DNA of 47,375 bases from Lachnospiraceae bacterium (GCA_016284355.1 JAEEOQ010000063.1:1-47375), one strand, 5' to 3'; positions 33,524 through 43,579 are shown, counted from the stretch's first letter. The notes: a model not told the origin generated them from the letters alone. Numbers and translations: made by a program.

Positions 33524-33605
33524 GGCAAATAGCCAAAAGGGACAGACCCCGATGGTTAAAGCGCATGCTTCAACCATCGGGGTCTGTCCCTTTTGGCTAT
33601 TTGCC
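33524..33605. repeat. 82-nt near-perfect palindrome (REP/MITE-like)
   Basis: Arms of 34 nt (33524-33557 and 33572-33605) are exact inverted copies, beginning GGCAAATAGCCAAAAGGGAC and containing GGGACAGACCCC. After one mismatch the stem continues four more pairs to a GCAT loop. It fills most of the gap between convergent DUF975 and psuG genes. There is no T-run. The GGGGTCTGTCCC hairpin recalls extragenic palindromes found scattered in clostridial genomes, some mobilised by REP-associated (Y1-type) transposases. That link is from memory and not testable here. Confidence 0.8.
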
Positions 33606-33618
33606 TATTTATCAAAAA

Positions 33619-34542
33619 CTAATTAAGCTTTGAAAGCTCAGATGCGATCTTTGCTGCTACTGCAACATTGTTGTATACGAGTCTGATGTTTGCTTCAAGG
33701 CTCTTTCCGCCTGTAAGCTTCTGGATCTTGTCAAGAAGGAATGGAGTGATCTCCTTACCCTTGATTCCAAGCTCGTTTGCTTCTTTGATAGCTGCATCGA
33801 TATTTGCATTGATGTAATCAGGATCCATTGAATACTCAGCCGGGATTGGGTTACCAACGATCATTCCGCCCTTAAGACCAACTGTCTCTTTAACCTTGAT
33901 AGCCTCAGCGATCTCCTTTGGTGTATCAAGTCTGTAATCTACCTTAAATCCGCTGTCTGTTGTATAGAAAGCAGGCATCTTCTCTGTACCGTATCCGATA
34001 ACAGTTACACCCTTTGTCTCAAGGTACTCTAAGGTAAGACCGATATCAAGGATTGACTTGCAACCTGCACATACTACGCAAACAGGTGTCATAGCAAGCT
34101 CTTCAAGGTCTGCACTGATATCCATGGTTGTCTCAGCGCCTCTGTGTACTCCGCCGATTCCGCCTGTACCAAATACTTTAACGCCTGCAAGTGCAGCTGC
34201 GATCATTGTTGTCGCAACTGTTGTAGCGCCGTCGCTGCCCTTTGCGAGAAGAACCGGAAGGTCTCTTCTGCTGGCCTTAGGTACTGCAAGTCCTTTCTTT
34301 CCAAGATACTCTATCTGCTCTTTGCTTATACCTACTGTAAGCTTTCCGCCAATGATAGCGATTGTTGCAGGTATTGCACCGTTCTCACGAACGATCTTCT
34401 CTACTTCAAGAGCTGTCTCAACGTTCTTTGGGTAAGGCATTCCGTGGGAAATGATGGTAGACTCAAGAGCTACTACCGGCTTTCCTTCTGCAAGTGCTGC
34501 CTTTACTTCTTCAGATACTGCTAAATACTTTGTAAGATCCAT
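33619..34542 (-). CDS. psuG: Pseudouridine-5'-phosphate glycosidase
   Basis: 307 residues, full length. Family signatures include PVVALESTIISHGMPYPKNV, the lysine-bearing KASRRDLPVLLAKGSDGATT, FGTGGIGGVHRGAETTMDIS and CAGCKSILDIGLTLEYLET. The enzyme splits pseudouridine 5'-phosphate into uracil and ribose 5-phosphate in the cytoplasm. It follows the predicted pseudouridine kinase gene by 18 bp, forming the usual two-step degradation pair. No pseudouridine transporter gene is nearby. Confidence 0.96.
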   Translation of the reverse strand: MDLTKYLAVSEEVKAALAEGKPVVALESTIISHGMPYPKNVETALEVEKIVRENGAIPATIAIIGGKLTVGISKEQIEYLGKKGLAVPKASRRDLPVLLAKGSDGATTVATTMIAAALAGVKVFGTGGIGGVHRGAETTMDISADLEELAMTPVCVVCAGCKSILDIGLTLEYLETKGVTVIGYGTEKMPAFYTTDSGFKVDYRLDTPKEIAEAIKVKETVGLKGGMIVGNPIPAEYSMDPDYINANIDAAIKEANELGIKGKEITPFLLDKIQKLTGGKSLEANIRLVYNNVAVAAKIASELSKLN

Positions 34543-34560
34543 GATAAATCCTCCGTTTTT

Positions 34561-35646
34561 CTATTTGTTATTTTTGATCCTATACAATATATTGTCTAAA
34601 AGCATGTCCGGGCTAATTGCTCCGTCATGTTCAATACAGATTGACGCGGCTGCAAGGCCGTATTCTGCTGCCTCTTTAAGGCTCTTTCCTTCAGATGCCG
34701 CAAATGCAAGTGCTGCTATAAGGGAATCTCCGCAGCCTGTGGTGTTAACCTCTTTGCAGGCAAATGCAGGAAGTTTCTCGCTTTTTTCTTTATTTGCAAT
34801 AAAGATGCCCTCTTCACCAAGTGAAACGATAAGGTTTTCAACGCCCCTGTTTATAAGAGTCTCGGCTGCTTTCTTTAAACCTGCGTTGCTGTTTACATCT
34901 ACTCCCGTAAGAGCGCCAAGCTCAAATCTGTTTGGTTTAAAGTATGTTATCTTATCAAGGCTGTCTGCAAAACGCATAGCCTTTGCGATAGATACAGGCT
35001 CTGCCACAACAGGAACCGTTACCTTCTTAAGAAGATGGTCTATGCTCTCTTTTGGAATATTTCCGTCTATTACAAGAAGCATTCCTCTGTTGATGAAGTT
35101 GATCTTGGCATCAAGAAACTCAGGTGTAAGCTTTTCGTAGATGTCCATATCGCTTATGGCAACTGCCATATCGCCCTCTGCGTTGTTGATGCAAAGATAA
35201 GTGCTTGTGGCCTGGTCCTTTACGCGAAGTGAGTGGCTAACGTCTATCTGAAGCCCGCGAAGGTGCTTTTCGATCTCTTCTTCGTAAAAGTCATCGCCAA
35301 GAGCTGTTATAAGGCTGACGTTTGCGCCAAGCCTTGCAAGGTTCTCTGCGATATTTCTTCCAACTCCGCCAAAGGAAATATTCATCTTTCCCGGGTTTGA
35401 ATCGCTCATACGAAGAGCCTCTCCCGGCGTTCCGCTTATATCAACGTTTACAGCGCCTACTACAGTAATGTAGTTCTGCTCAGAAAGAACGTAGCCCTTA
35501 CCTTTTATCATACCTTTTTTCATAAGGTTTGATATGTGCACAGCCACGGAAGATCTGGTGATGCCCGCTCTGTCAGCTATTTCCTGCTGACTGATAAGGG
35601 GATTTTCCTTTATCCACTCAAATATCTCGGATTCTCTCTCTGTCAT
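34561..35646 (-). CDS. psuK: PfkB-family kinase with N-terminal winged HTH, probable pseudouridine kinase
   Basis: 361 residues. The first ~55 form an HTH (ESEIFEWIKENPLISQQEIA, GITRSSVAVHISNLMKKG), and the rest is a ribokinase-fold domain with FGGVGRNIAENLARLGANV and the anion-hole/catalytic motif NTTGCGDSLIAALAF. Position before psuG makes pseudouridine kinase the best call. The HTH suggests DNA binding and self-control, known in YeiI-type relatives. The ATG at 35646 is chosen over one at 35679: the -10 box ends at 35694, so a transcript would leave only about 8 nt before 35679, and AGGAAAGGA precedes 35646. Confidence 0.88.
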   Translation of the reverse strand: MTERESEIFEWIKENPLISQQEIADRAGITRSSVAVHISNLMKKGMIKGKGYVLSEQNYITVVGAVNVDISGTPGEALRMSDSNPGKMNISFGGVGRNIAENLARLGANVSLITALGDDFYEEEIEKHLRGLQIDVSHSLRVKDQATSTYLCINNAEGDMAVAISDMDIYEKLTPEFLDAKINFINRGMLLVIDGNIPKESIDHLLKKVTVPVVAEPVSIAKAMRFADSLDKITYFKPNRFELGALTGVDVNSNAGLKKAAETLINRGVENLIVSLGEEGIFIANKEKSEKLPAFACKEVNTTGCGDSLIAALAFAASEGKSLKEAAEYGLAAASICIEHDGAISPDMLLDNILYRIKNNK

Positions 35647-35693
35647 ATCCGTATCCTTTCCTAAATATTTGTTTATCATCTAATCCTTTGTTT

Positions 35694-35721
35694 ATTATAC
35701 TACGTTTTTTCTATATGTCAA
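35694..35721 (-). promoter_or_regulatory. Promoter of the psuK-psuG operon
   Basis: On the minus strand a consensus TTGACA (complement of 35716-35721), a 16-bp spacer and a perfect TATAAT (complement of 35694-35699). Its position helps decide the psuK start. Confidence 0.88.
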
Positions 35722-35770
35722 GGAGAAAAAAGTGAGCCCTAACCCCCGGCCCCATGGCTCATTCCTTCTA

Positions 35771-35799
35771 TTGCAAAGAATCCTCTAAAATGCTAAGAT
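35771..35799 (+). promoter_or_regulatory. Promoter of the dienelactone-hydrolase operon
   Basis: TTGCAA (35771-35776), a 17-bp spacer and TAAGAT (35794-35799), 38 bp before the start codon. AGAAGGG precedes the ATG. Confidence 0.6.
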
Positions 35800-35836
35800 T
35801 AAAGGGCAAAACAATATATAGAAAGAAGGGTTTACA

Positions 35837-36604
35837 ATGTGGAATTCGTTTAATACGAAAGATTACTGTGGTATGATCGCTGAGACCATCAGCATCAAAG
35901 GACATGACGGCGAGTATGTCCACGCGTACTACTCAAGACCTATCGGGGAAGGCAAATATCCGGGACTTGTTCTTATTCCTCATATGCCGGGCTGGGATGA
36001 GTACTGCAGAGAGACCTGCAGACGTTTTTCTGAGCACGGCTATGCGGTTGTATGTCCTGACATTTACCAGAGCTTTGGCTACGGCACAGCTCCTGAAGTA
36101 AGTAAAAGAATGTGGGAGTCCGGCGGTCAGTACGATTCAAGCGTTATGGAAGATACGCAAGGGGCGCTTGATTTCCTTCACAACCAGGCAAATTCCAACG
36201 GAAAAGTCGGTGTTATCGGTATGTGCTCAGGCGGAAGACATACATTCCTTGCAGCCTGCACTCTTGACGGTGTTGATGCTGCAGTAGATTGCTGGGGCGG
36301 CGGAGTTGTCTGCGACGAAAAGGATCTTAACGAAAAGAGACCTGTTGCTCCTATAGATTATGCAGAAAACCTTAGCTGTCCGCTTCTTGGAATCTTTGGA
36401 AATGAAGACAAGAGTCCAACTCCTGAAGATGTAGACAAGCTTGAGGCAAGGCTTAAAGAACTTGGCAAGGACTATGAGTTTTATCGCTACGACGGCGCGG
36501 GCCATGGAATATGGTATTACGACAGGCCGTTATACCGCCAGGAGCAGGCTATGGATTCTCTTAATAAATGCTTTGCATTCCTTGAAAAACACTTAAAAGG
36601 ATAG
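35837..36604 (+). CDS. Dienelactone hydrolase family protein
   Basis: 255 residues, alpha/beta-hydrolase fold, cytoplasmic. The catalytic cysteine C130 lies in VGVIGMCSGGRHTFLAA, the acid D191 in LLGIFGNEDKSPTPEDV and H223 in YDGAGHGIWYYDRP, the standard Cys-Asp-His triad of this family. It hydrolyses a lactone or ester whose identity cannot be told. The next gene, a radical SAM sulfatase-maturase homologue, starts 7 bp after its stop, so both are in one transcript. Confidence 0.92.
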   Translation: MWNSFNTKDYCGMIAETISIKGHDGEYVHAYYSRPIGEGKYPGLVLIPHMPGWDEYCRETCRRFSEHGYAVVCPDIYQSFGYGTAPEVSKRMWESGGQYDSSVMEDTQGALDFLHNQANSNGKVGVIGMCSGGRHTFLAACTLDGVDAAVDCWGGGVVCDEKDLNEKRPVAPIDYAENLSCPLLGIFGNEDKSPTPEDVDKLEARLKELGKDYEFYRYDGAGHGIWYYDRPLYRQEQAMDSLNKCFAFLEKHLKG

Positions 36605-36611
36605 CTTTTAG

Positions 36612-37736
36612 ATGCAATTTGTAGTTATGGTAAAGCCTATCGGCTCTGTTTGCAACATGCGGTGCAAATACTGCTACTACCTTGAAAAAGGGCAGTTTTC
36701 AACCCACGAAAAGCAAAAGGTCATGAGCTACGGGCTTCTTGAAAAAATAATAAAAGAAACTATCGCGGCAAGCGACGGTCCTGTGGTGTCCTTTGTATGG
36801 CACGGCGGGGAGCCGACGCTTGCCGGCCTTGATTTTTATAAGAGGGCGGTTGAGTTTGAGCTAAAATACCTGCCAAAAGGCTGGCAGGTCTGGAACAACC
36901 TTCAGACAAACGGCCTGGCACTTGATGAGAAATGGTGCGCATTTTTAGCAAAGGCAAAGTTTGATGTGGGTCTTTCGGTAGACGGCGGCAAAGAAACTCA
37001 CGATTCAAACAGGAAAGATGTATCCGGAAACGATACGTACGAAAAGATAGCAAAGAACGTAGCGCTTTTGCGAAAATATAGCATAAACTACGATCTTCTC
37101 TGCACTGTCAACTCCGTTACCGCCAAAGACCCTGTAGGAGTGTATAACTCCCTTAAAGCTCTTGGCTCCGGGTGGATACAGTTTATTCCGATCTTAAACC
37201 GGGTAAATGATACCTACACGGAAGATTCCGTAAAGCCAGCGGAATATGGCACTTTTTTAAATGCTGTATTTGATGAGTGGGTAGCACATGACCTAGGAAA
37301 GCTTGATGTGCAGCTTTTTGCAGAGACTGCAAAACAGCTTGCCGGCGGGCAAAGCAGTTTGTGTACACTCAGCCCAACCTGCGGCGCCGCCCTCATTGCA
37401 GAGGAAGACGGCGGCATCTATTCCTGCGATCACTTTGTGGACAACGAGCATAGACTTGGTTATCTAAAGGATTCGACCCTTAAAGCGCTGGTAGAGAGCG
37501 ATAAGCAGATAAGCTTCGGGCTTTCAAAAAGAGACTTCATTTGTGATGATTGTAAAAAGTGCCCATATCTAAATCTTTGCAACGGTGGCTGCCTTAAAGA
37601 CAGAGTCGACGGCAAAAATGTGCTTTGCGAAGCCTATAAGGCTTTTTACGATCATTCGGTTCCAATCTTAAAACACATAATGGAACTAAGCAGCAAAGGC
37701 CTTTCACCTGAGAAGATAATGGAAGAAATAAGATAA
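36612..37736 (+). CDS. Anaerobic sulfatase-maturase-like radical SAM/SPASM enzyme
   Basis: 374 residues. The radical SAM cluster motif is C14-x3-C18-x2-C21 in SVCNMRCKYCYYLEKGQF. The C-terminal SPASM region holds C251, C257, C272, C314, C317, C323, C327 and C339, matching the C-x2-C-x5-C-x3-C spacing of anSMEs. The proposed catalytic aspartate is D273 in YSCDHFV. Such enzymes oxidise a Cys or Ser of a sulfatase to formylglycine. No sulfatase gene lies in the window; its operon partner is a dienelactone hydrolase. The start has only a weak ribosome binding site (AAAGGATAGC) overlapping the previous stop, so coupling is likely. Confidence 0.9.
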   Translation: MQFVVMVKPIGSVCNMRCKYCYYLEKGQFSTHEKQKVMSYGLLEKIIKETIAASDGPVVSFVWHGGEPTLAGLDFYKRAVEFELKYLPKGWQVWNNLQTNGLALDEKWCAFLAKAKFDVGLSVDGGKETHDSNRKDVSGNDTYEKIAKNVALLRKYSINYDLLCTVNSVTAKDPVGVYNSLKALGSGWIQFIPILNRVNDTYTEDSVKPAEYGTFLNAVFDEWVAHDLGKLDVQLFAETAKQLAGGQSSLCTLSPTCGAALIAEEDGGIYSCDHFVDNEHRLGYLKDSTLKALVESDKQISFGLSKRDFICDDCKKCPYLNLCNGGCLKDRVDGKNVLCEAYKAFYDHSVPILKHIMELSSKGLSPEKIMEEIR

Positions 37737-37770
37737 GCGGATGAGTTTTTTATGCTCATCCGCTTCATTT
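37735..37770. terminator. Bidirectional terminator between maturase and purF
   Basis: AAGCGGATGAG (37735-37745) pairs perfectly with CTCATCCGCTT (37755-37765) around a 9-nt loop, followed by a T-rich CATTTTT on the plus strand. It begins within the maturase stop codon and ends at the purF stop on the other strand. Confidence 0.88.
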
Positions 37771-39150
37771 TTACAACACCGGATATTTTCCGTCAAAGCA
37801 GGCCTTGCATAGCGGCAGGCCGTCTGTCATCTCAGAAAGGTGCTCTAAGGTTAGGTAGCCAAGAGAATCGGCTCCGATCCTTGTTCTTATCTCTTCGATA
37901 TCCATGTTGTTTGCTATAAGGCTGCTGTTATCGGGTACGTCGGTTCCGTAATAACATGGATAAAGGAACGGCGGAGAACTGATACGCACGTGCACTGCCT
38001 TTGCACCTGCTTCCTTAAGTCTTTTTATAAGCCCTGCAATAGTGGTTCCTCTTACGATGGAATCGTCGATTATTACCACATTTTTATCTTTTACGGTACT
38101 CTCTATTACGCTAAGCTTTACGTGTACCGCGTTTTCACGTTCTTTCTGGGTAGGCTTTATAAAGGTTCTGCCTACGTAGCTGTTCTTATTAAATACCTGT
38201 ACAAATGGGATACCCGCTTCTTTTGCGTATCCTGCTGCCGCGGTAAGTCCGCTTTCAGGTACGCCTGTTACTATATCTGCTTCAACAGGGTATTCTCTTG
38301 CAAGAAGCATTCCCGATTTAAATCTGGCATCATAAACCGCTCTTCCGTCAAGCTTTGAATCAAGTCTTGAAAAATAGATATATTCAAATACGCAGTGGGC
38401 ATGGGTTCCGCCGCAAAGCTCTTTATCTGATACAAGGCCGTTCTTTGATATGGTTATGATCTCGCCCGGCTCCACATCTCTTAAAAATTTCGCTCCGGCA
38501 GCGGTAAGAGCGCAGCTTTCTGATGCGATAACATATCCCTTTTCATTTTTGCCAAGGCAAAGCGGTTTAAGCCCCAAAGGATCACGCATAGCGATAAGTT
38601 TTCTGGGACTCATTACGATAATTGCATAGCCGCCCTTAAGATACGCTGTGGTTTTCTTTATAGCTTCTTCTATAGAACCTGATTTAGCCCGCTCTTTTGC
38701 GATAATACAGGTAAGTACCTCAGAGTCTGTGGTTCCCCTTAGCACTGTTCCCTCATTAAAAAGGTCTTTTCTAAGCTCGCCCGCATTTACTATATTGCCG
38801 TTATGTACAAGAGCAAGGGTGCCCTTAAGGTAATAAAAAGCAAGAGGCTGGGCGTTTTCAATATTTGATGCGCCGGTAGTTGAATATCTTACATGGCCTA
38901 CGCCGATATTTCCCTTAAGTCCCTCAAGGTCTTCTCCGCGGAAAACCTCGCTTACAAGGCCCATATCTTTGCGAAGGCAAAGGTTTCCTCTCTCCCCCAC
39001 TGTGTCGCAGACCGCTATTCCTGCGGACTCCTGGCCGCGGTGTTGTAGCGCCATAAGGCCGTAGTAGATGTCCTCTGCTGCCTGATTGCCTGCGGTATAC
39101 CAGGCTCCGAACACGCCGCATTCTTCGTGTAACTTATCGTCGTTATACAT
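37771..39150 (-). CDS. purF: Amidophosphoribosyltransferase
   Basis: 459 residues. The N-terminal glutaminase nucleophile is the cysteine in HEECGVFGAWY, to be exposed by removal of the first ~10 residues as in Bacillus-type enzymes. Glutaminase motifs GHVRYSTTG and NGNIVNA are present. The phosphoribosyltransferase part has the PRPP-binding motif NVVIIDDSIVRGTT, and the Cys-rich C-terminal region fits the Fe-S type. It performs the first committed step of purine synthesis. It lies 53 bp after carB, past a GC-rich hairpin. Confidence 0.97.
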   Translation of the reverse strand: MYNDDKLHEECGVFGAWYTAGNQAAEDIYYGLMALQHRGQESAGIAVCDTVGERGNLCLRKDMGLVSEVFRGEDLEGLKGNIGVGHVRYSTTGASNIENAQPLAFYYLKGTLALVHNGNIVNAGELRKDLFNEGTVLRGTTDSEVLTCIIAKERAKSGSIEEAIKKTTAYLKGGYAIIVMSPRKLIAMRDPLGLKPLCLGKNEKGYVIASESCALTAAGAKFLRDVEPGEIITISKNGLVSDKELCGGTHAHCVFEYIYFSRLDSKLDGRAVYDARFKSGMLLAREYPVEADIVTGVPESGLTAAAGYAKEAGIPFVQVFNKNSYVGRTFIKPTQKERENAVHVKLSVIESTVKDKNVVIIDDSIVRGTTIAGLIKRLKEAGAKAVHVRISSPPFLYPCYYGTDVPDNSSLIANNMDIEEIRTRIGADSLGYLTLEHLSEMTDGLPLCKACFDGKYPVL

Positions 39151-39175
39151 ATATGTTTCCTTTCAAAAGAGCTTA

Positions 39176-39196
39176 CCCCGGGGTGCTTTCCCGGGG
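39176..39196 (-). other. GC-rich hairpin between carB and purF
   Basis: CCCCGGG (39176-39182) pairs with CCCGGGG (39190-39196) around a 7-nt loop. There is no T-run on the minus strand, so it may stabilise or pause the transcript rather than end it. Confidence 0.5.
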
Positions 39197-39203
39197 CATT
39201 TAT

Positions 39204-42200
39204 TTAGAAAATCTGTGTTACCTTAAGTGTCTGCTCTTCAAGTACATCAAGAAGTACTCTTACAGTATCAAGTGAAGTGAAAAGCGTAATGTTGTTTTCT
39301 GTTGCGCAACGTCTTATGGCCTCGCCGTCTTCAAAGTGAACCCCTGAAAGAATGGCTCTTGTGTTGATAACATATTTTACATAGCCGCTTCTTATGGATT
39401 CAAGTATCTCGTCCGAACCTTCCGAGATCTTCTTTCTGATCCTTGTCCTAATGCCGCGCTGCTTCATGAACTCGCCTGTAAGAGCTGTAGCTTCAATGTT
39501 AAAGCCCATGTCGTAGAACCTCTTTACAAGAGGATATCCCTCTTCCTTGTCCTCATCAGCAAGAGAAACAATGATGGTTCCGTGGTTTGCAAGTTTAAGT
39601 CCGGATGCCACGAGTGCCTTATAAAGGGCTCTTGGAAGCTTTTCATCGTATCCGATAGCCTCACCTGTAGACTTCATCTCTGGAGAAAGGTACGCATCCA
39701 TTCCGCGAAGCTTTGAGAATGAGAATGCAGGTGCTTTTACGTAGTACCTGTCTGTTCTTCCCTGTCCTTCTGCCACGCCCTGCTCCTTAAGGCTAATTCC
39801 AAGGATAACCTTGGTTGCGATATCTGCAAGCTGGTAGCCCGTAGCCTTTGAAAGGAAAGGCACGGTACGGGATGATCTTGGATTTACCTCGATGATAAAC
39901 ACGTTGTCATCTTTATCTACTATAAACTGAATGTTGAAAAGTCCGATAATGCCGATTCCAAGGCCGAGGCGCTTGGTGTAATCTTTTATGGTCTCTTTTA
40001 CTTTTTCTGAGATGCTAAACGGCGGATAAACGCTCATGGAATCGCCTGAGTGCACGCCGGTACGCTCGATAAGCTCCATGATACCCGGTATAAATACATC
40101 GGTTCCGTCGCAGATGGCGTCAACCTCTACTTCCTTACCCTGAATGTATTTATCTACAAGTACAGGCTTATCTACGTCTACTTCTACGGCCGTTCTAAGA
40201 TAGTTTCTCATGTCTTTTTCCTTTGAAACTATCTGCATTGCCCTTCCGCCAAGTACGAAGCTTGGTCTTACAAGTACAGGGTAGCCGATCTCTTCTGCCG
40301 CCTTAACGCCTGCCTCGATATCTGTTACAGCCTGTCCCTTTGGCTCAGGGATATCAAGCTCTTCAAGGAGCTTTTCAAAAAGGTCGCGATCTTCTGCCTT
40401 GTCGATAGCTTCGCAGTCGGTTCCCACTATTTTTACGCCATATTCTTTAAGAGGCGCAGCAAGGTTAACCGCTGTCTGGCCGCCAAGAGAAACGATAACA
40501 CCGTCAGGCTTTTCCATATTTATGATGTTCATAACATCCTCGATGCAAAGCGGCTCAAAATAAAGCTTGTCGGAAGTTGTATAATCTGTTGAAACCGTCT
40601 CCGGGTTGTTGTTTATGATGATAGCCTCAAAGCCTGCTTCTTTAATGGTCTTTACCGCATGTACGGTAGAGTAGTCAAACTCCACGCCCTGGCCGATCCT
40701 TATAGGGCCGCTGCCAAGTACGATAACCTTTTTCTTATCTGTTACAACAGACTCGTTCTCATCTTCATATGTGGAGTAAAAATACGGAATGTAGCTTTCA
40801 AACTCTGATGCGCAGGTATCGATCATCTTGTATACAGGCATGATTCCCTCGCGTACTCTAAGGTCGTATACCTCATGGGCGCTCATGCCCCATCTTCTTG
40901 CAATCTCTCTGTCTGAAAAGCCCATCTTCTTAGCCTCAAAAAGGACATTTATGTCTGATTTTCCTTCTGAAACTCTCTTTTCCTCTTCTACGATATTTGC
41001 AAGTTTATCAAGGAAGAAAAGGTCTATTCCCGTGGCTTTTGCTATCTTCGTTTTCTTGATACCGCGTCTTATAAGCTCTGCAATGGCGTAAATACGGTCA
41101 TCTGTACCCTTCTTAATGTATTCTGAAAGATTTTCGGTGCTCTCCTCATCAAACTTACTGCTGTGAAGATGGAATAGTCCGATCTCAAGGGAACGGATTG
41201 CCTTAAGAAGGCTCTCTTCAAAGGTTCTGCCAACGCTCATAGTCTCGCCTGTAGCCTTCATCTGGGTTCCAAGTGAGTTGTTTGCATCTGCAAATTTATC
41301 AAACGGGAATCTTGGCATCTTCGTAACCACATAGTCAAGAGATGGCTCGAAGGATGCAAGTGTATTTGCAAGAGGGATCTCATCAAGGCGCATACCCACA
41401 GCGATCTTTGCGGAAACTCTTGCGATAGGGTATCCGCTTGCCTTTGAAGCAAGGGCTGAAGACCTTGACACTCTGGGGTTTACCTCGATAAGGTAGTAGT
41501 TCATAGACTTAGGGTCAAGCGCGAACTGTACGTTGCAGCCGCCTTTTATTCCAAGTCTTCTTATTATCTTAAGCGCGCTGTCACGCAGCATGTGATACTC
41601 CTTATTTGTAAGGGTCTGTGAAGGCGCCACTACTATAGAGTCTCCTGTGTGGATACCTACAGGGTCAAGGTTTTCCATGTTACAGATAACGATAGCGGTA
41701 TCGTTTGCATCGCGGATAACCTCGTACTCTATCTCTTTATAGCCTTTTACGCTCTTTTCCACAAGTACCTGATGTACAGGGGAAAGCTCAAGTGCATTTC
41801 TAAGGATCTCTTCGCACTCTTTAGCGTCATCTGCAAAGCCGCCGCCTGTTCCTCCAAGGGTAAATGCAGGTCTTATAACTACCGGGTAGCCAATCTTTTC
41901 TGCCGCGGAAAGTCCTTCTTCCATGCTCTCTGCAATGAGTGAAGGAAGCACAGGCTCGCCGATCTCTTCGCACATTTCCTTAAAGAGCTCGCGGTCTTCC
42001 GCCATCTCGATACTCTTGCTGTCTGTACCAAGAAGCTCTACCTGGCATTCTGCAAGCACGCCCTTTTTCTCAAGCTGCATTGCAAGGTTAAGACCAGTCT
42101 GGCCGCCAAGTCCAGGTAATATTGCATCCGGACGCTCCATTCTTACGATCCTTGCGATAAATTCAAGGGTAAGTGGCTCCATATATACTCTGTCTGCCAC

Positions 42201-42377
42201 CTGGCTGTCTGTCATGATGGTGGCAGGGTTTGAATTGCAAAGGATTACTTCGTACCCCTCTTCCTTAAGAGCAAGGCAGCCTTGCGTTCCCGCATAGTCA
42301 AACTCTGCAGCCTGGCCTATGACGATAGGGCCCGAACCGATAACGAGGATCTTGTGTATATCTTTTCTCTTAGGCAT
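39204..42377 (-). CDS. carB: Carbamoyl-phosphate synthase large subunit
   Basis: 1057 residues, the expected length. It shows the two-fold repeat of ATP-grasp halves: the first begins [20 protein letters not shown], the second [20 protein letters not shown] near residue 550. Each half has a VIEVNPRxSRSSA/TVPF type motif. The C-terminal ~130 residues form the allosteric MGS-like domain ([20 protein letters not shown] onward). It makes carbamoyl phosphate for pyrimidines and arginine. Its start overlaps the carA end by 8 bp. Confidence 0.99.
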   Translation of the reverse strand: MPKRKDIHKILVIGSGPIVIGQAAEFDYAGTQGCLALKEEGYEVILCNSNPATIMTDSQVADRVYMEPLTLEFIARIVRMERPDAILPGLGGQTGLNLAMQLEKKGVLAECQVELLGTDSKSIEMAEDRELFKEMCEEIGEPVLPSLIAESMEEGLSAAEKIGYPVVIRPAFTLGGTGGGFADDAKECEEILRNALELSPVHQVLVEKSVKGYKEIEYEVIRDANDTAIVICNMENLDPVGIHTGDSIVVAPSQTLTNKEYHMLRDSALKIIRRLGIKGGCNVQFALDPKSMNYYLIEVNPRVSRSSALASKASGYPIARVSAKIAVGMRLDEIPLANTLASFEPSLDYVVTKMPRFPFDKFADANNSLGTQMKATGETMSVGRTFEESLLKAIRSLEIGLFHLHSSKFDEESTENLSEYIKKGTDDRIYAIAELIRRGIKKTKIAKATGIDLFFLDKLANIVEEEKRVSEGKSDINVLFEAKKMGFSDREIARRWGMSAHEVYDLRVREGIMPVYKMIDTCASEFESYIPYFYSTYEDENESVVTDKKKVIVLGSGPIRIGQGVEFDYSTVHAVKTIKEAGFEAIIINNNPETVSTDYTTSDKLYFEPLCIEDVMNIINMEKPDGVIVSLGGQTAVNLAAPLKEYGVKIVGTDCEAIDKAEDRDLFEKLLEELDIPEPKGQAVTDIEAGVKAAEEIGYPVLVRPSFVLGGRAMQIVSKEKDMRNYLRTAVEVDVDKPVLVDKYIQGKEVEVDAICDGTDVFIPGIMELIERTGVHSGDSMSVYPPFSISEKVKETIKDYTKRLGLGIGIIGLFNIQFIVDKDDNVFIIEVNPRSSRTVPFLSKATGYQLADIATKVILGISLKEQGVAEGQGRTDRYYVKAPAFSFSKLRGMDAYLSPEMKSTGEAIGYDEKLPRALYKALVASGLKLANHGTIIVSLADEDKEEGYPLVKRFYDMGFNIEATALTGEFMKQRGIRTRIRKKISEGSDEILESIRSGYVKYVINTRAILSGVHFEDGEAIRRCATENNITLFTSLDTVRVLLDVLEEQTLKVTQIF

Positions 42378-43476
42378 TTTTACTCTCCTCCATCATCTTA
42401 ATAAATTTATCAAAAAGGTAGGCCGAATCCTGCGGTCCAGGAGCACTCTCAGGGTGATACTGAACGCTGTAAATATGGTCTTTTTCGCAGGCTGTTCCTT
42501 CAACCGTATTATCAAGAAGGTTTATATGAGTAACGCTAAGGCCGGTTCCTGCAAGGCTTTCCTCATTTACGGCGTAGGAATGGTTCTGGCTTGTTATCTC
42601 AACTTTATCTGTAATGAGGTTCTTTACCGGGTGGTTTCCACCTCTGTGCCCGAACTTGAGCTTGTAGGTCTTTGCACCGTAGGCAAGAGAGATTATCTGG
42701 TGGCCAAGGCAGATACCAAATATCGGATACTCGCCTTTAAGCTCCTTTACCGCATTTATAACAGGTACTGCATCCTGCGGGTCTCCCGGGCCGTTTGAAA
42801 TAAAGACTCCGTCAGGGTCAAGAGCGCGGATCTTTTCTGCCGTAATGTCCCAAGGCACGGTATAAACGCTGCAACCAAGTCTCTGAAGCTTTCTTACGAT
42901 GTTCTTTTTCATACCGCAATCAATTGCCACAACCCTGTAGTTTTCTACCGCGCCTTCCTCTGCGGCTCTGTAGATACGCTGCTCTACGGTAGAAACCCTG
43001 CTTACCTGGTCATGCCTGAGTTCATTTTCTTTTAAGATCTTCATGCAGTCCTCATCAGACTTATCTGCTGATGTAATGAGGACTTTGCAGCTTCCGTAAT
43101 CTCTTATTATACGGACAAGTTTTCTCGTATCTATGCCAAAAACACCTGATATGTCATATCTTTTCATGACGCTACCAAGTGTTTCGCTGCTTCTAAAATT
43201 CGATGGTAAATTGTTATAATCCCTGACAATAAGGGCACTGACAGATGGTCTCTCTGTCTCGTAATCTTCGTTGTTGATGCCGTAGTTGCCGATAAGCGGA
43301 TAAGTCATAACGACTGCCTGATCTGTGTAAGACGGATCGGAAATGATCTCCTGATAACCTACCATAGATGTGTTAAACACAAGCTCTGCAAGCTTTTCGC
43401 TCTCTGCGCCAAAGCCATAGCCGTAAAACACTTTTCCGTCTTCAAGAACTATTTTTCTGTTAAAGCTCTGTGACAT
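42370..43476 (-). CDS. carA: Carbamoyl-phosphate synthase small subunit
   Basis: 368 residues. The N-terminal domain has [20 protein letters not shown]; the class I glutaminase domain has the nucleophile C256 in [10 protein letters not shown] and H341/E343 in [11 protein letters not shown]. It supplies ammonia from glutamine to CarB. GAGAGG lies upstream of the ATG. The leader upstream contains a strong hairpin and a consensus-type promoter. No pyr genes adjoin, so carAB here pairs with purF instead. Confidence 0.98.
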   Translation of the reverse strand: MSQSFNRKIVLEDGKVFYGYGFGAESEKLAELVFNTSMVGYQEIISDPSYTDQAVVMTYPLIGNYGINNEDYETERPSVSALIVRDYNNLPSNFRSSETLGSVMKRYDISGVFGIDTRKLVRIIRDYGSCKVLITSADKSDEDCMKILKENELRHDQVSRVSTVEQRIYRAAEEGAVENYRVVAIDCGMKKNIVRKLQRLGCSVYTVPWDITAEKIRALDPDGVFISNGPGDPQDAVPVINAVKELKGEYPIFGICLGHQIISLAYGAKTYKLKFGHRGGNHPVKNLITDKVEITSQNHSYAVNEESLAGTGLSVTHINLLDNTVEGTACEKDHIYSVQYHPESAPGPQDSAYLFDKFIKMMEESKNA

Positions 43477-43540
43477 ATTAACCTCTCATTCCTGTTTCTT
43501 CTAAAAGGATTAACTCCCACTTATAAGTCCCATTTTCACC

Positions 43541-43579
43541 AAAAGCGACGCTAAGATGTAAGTCCCAAGCGTCGCTTTT
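43541..43579 (-). promoter_or_regulatory. Hairpin in the carA leader, possible attenuator
   Basis: AAAAGCGACGCT pairs perfectly with AGCGTCGCTTTT (12 bp, 15-nt loop). It lies between the promoter and carA, 64 bp before the start. A second copy of TGGGACTTA follows the hairpin and the first lies in its loop. The T-run after the stem is short, so termination is uncertain; the repeat suggests alternative pairing or protein binding. Confidence 0.55.

Noticed and set aside
33524-33605. Palindrome as an ordinary intrinsic terminator
   Set aside because: The stem is far longer than needed and no T-run follows on either strand, so a repeat-element reading is preferred, although it may still affect transcription.
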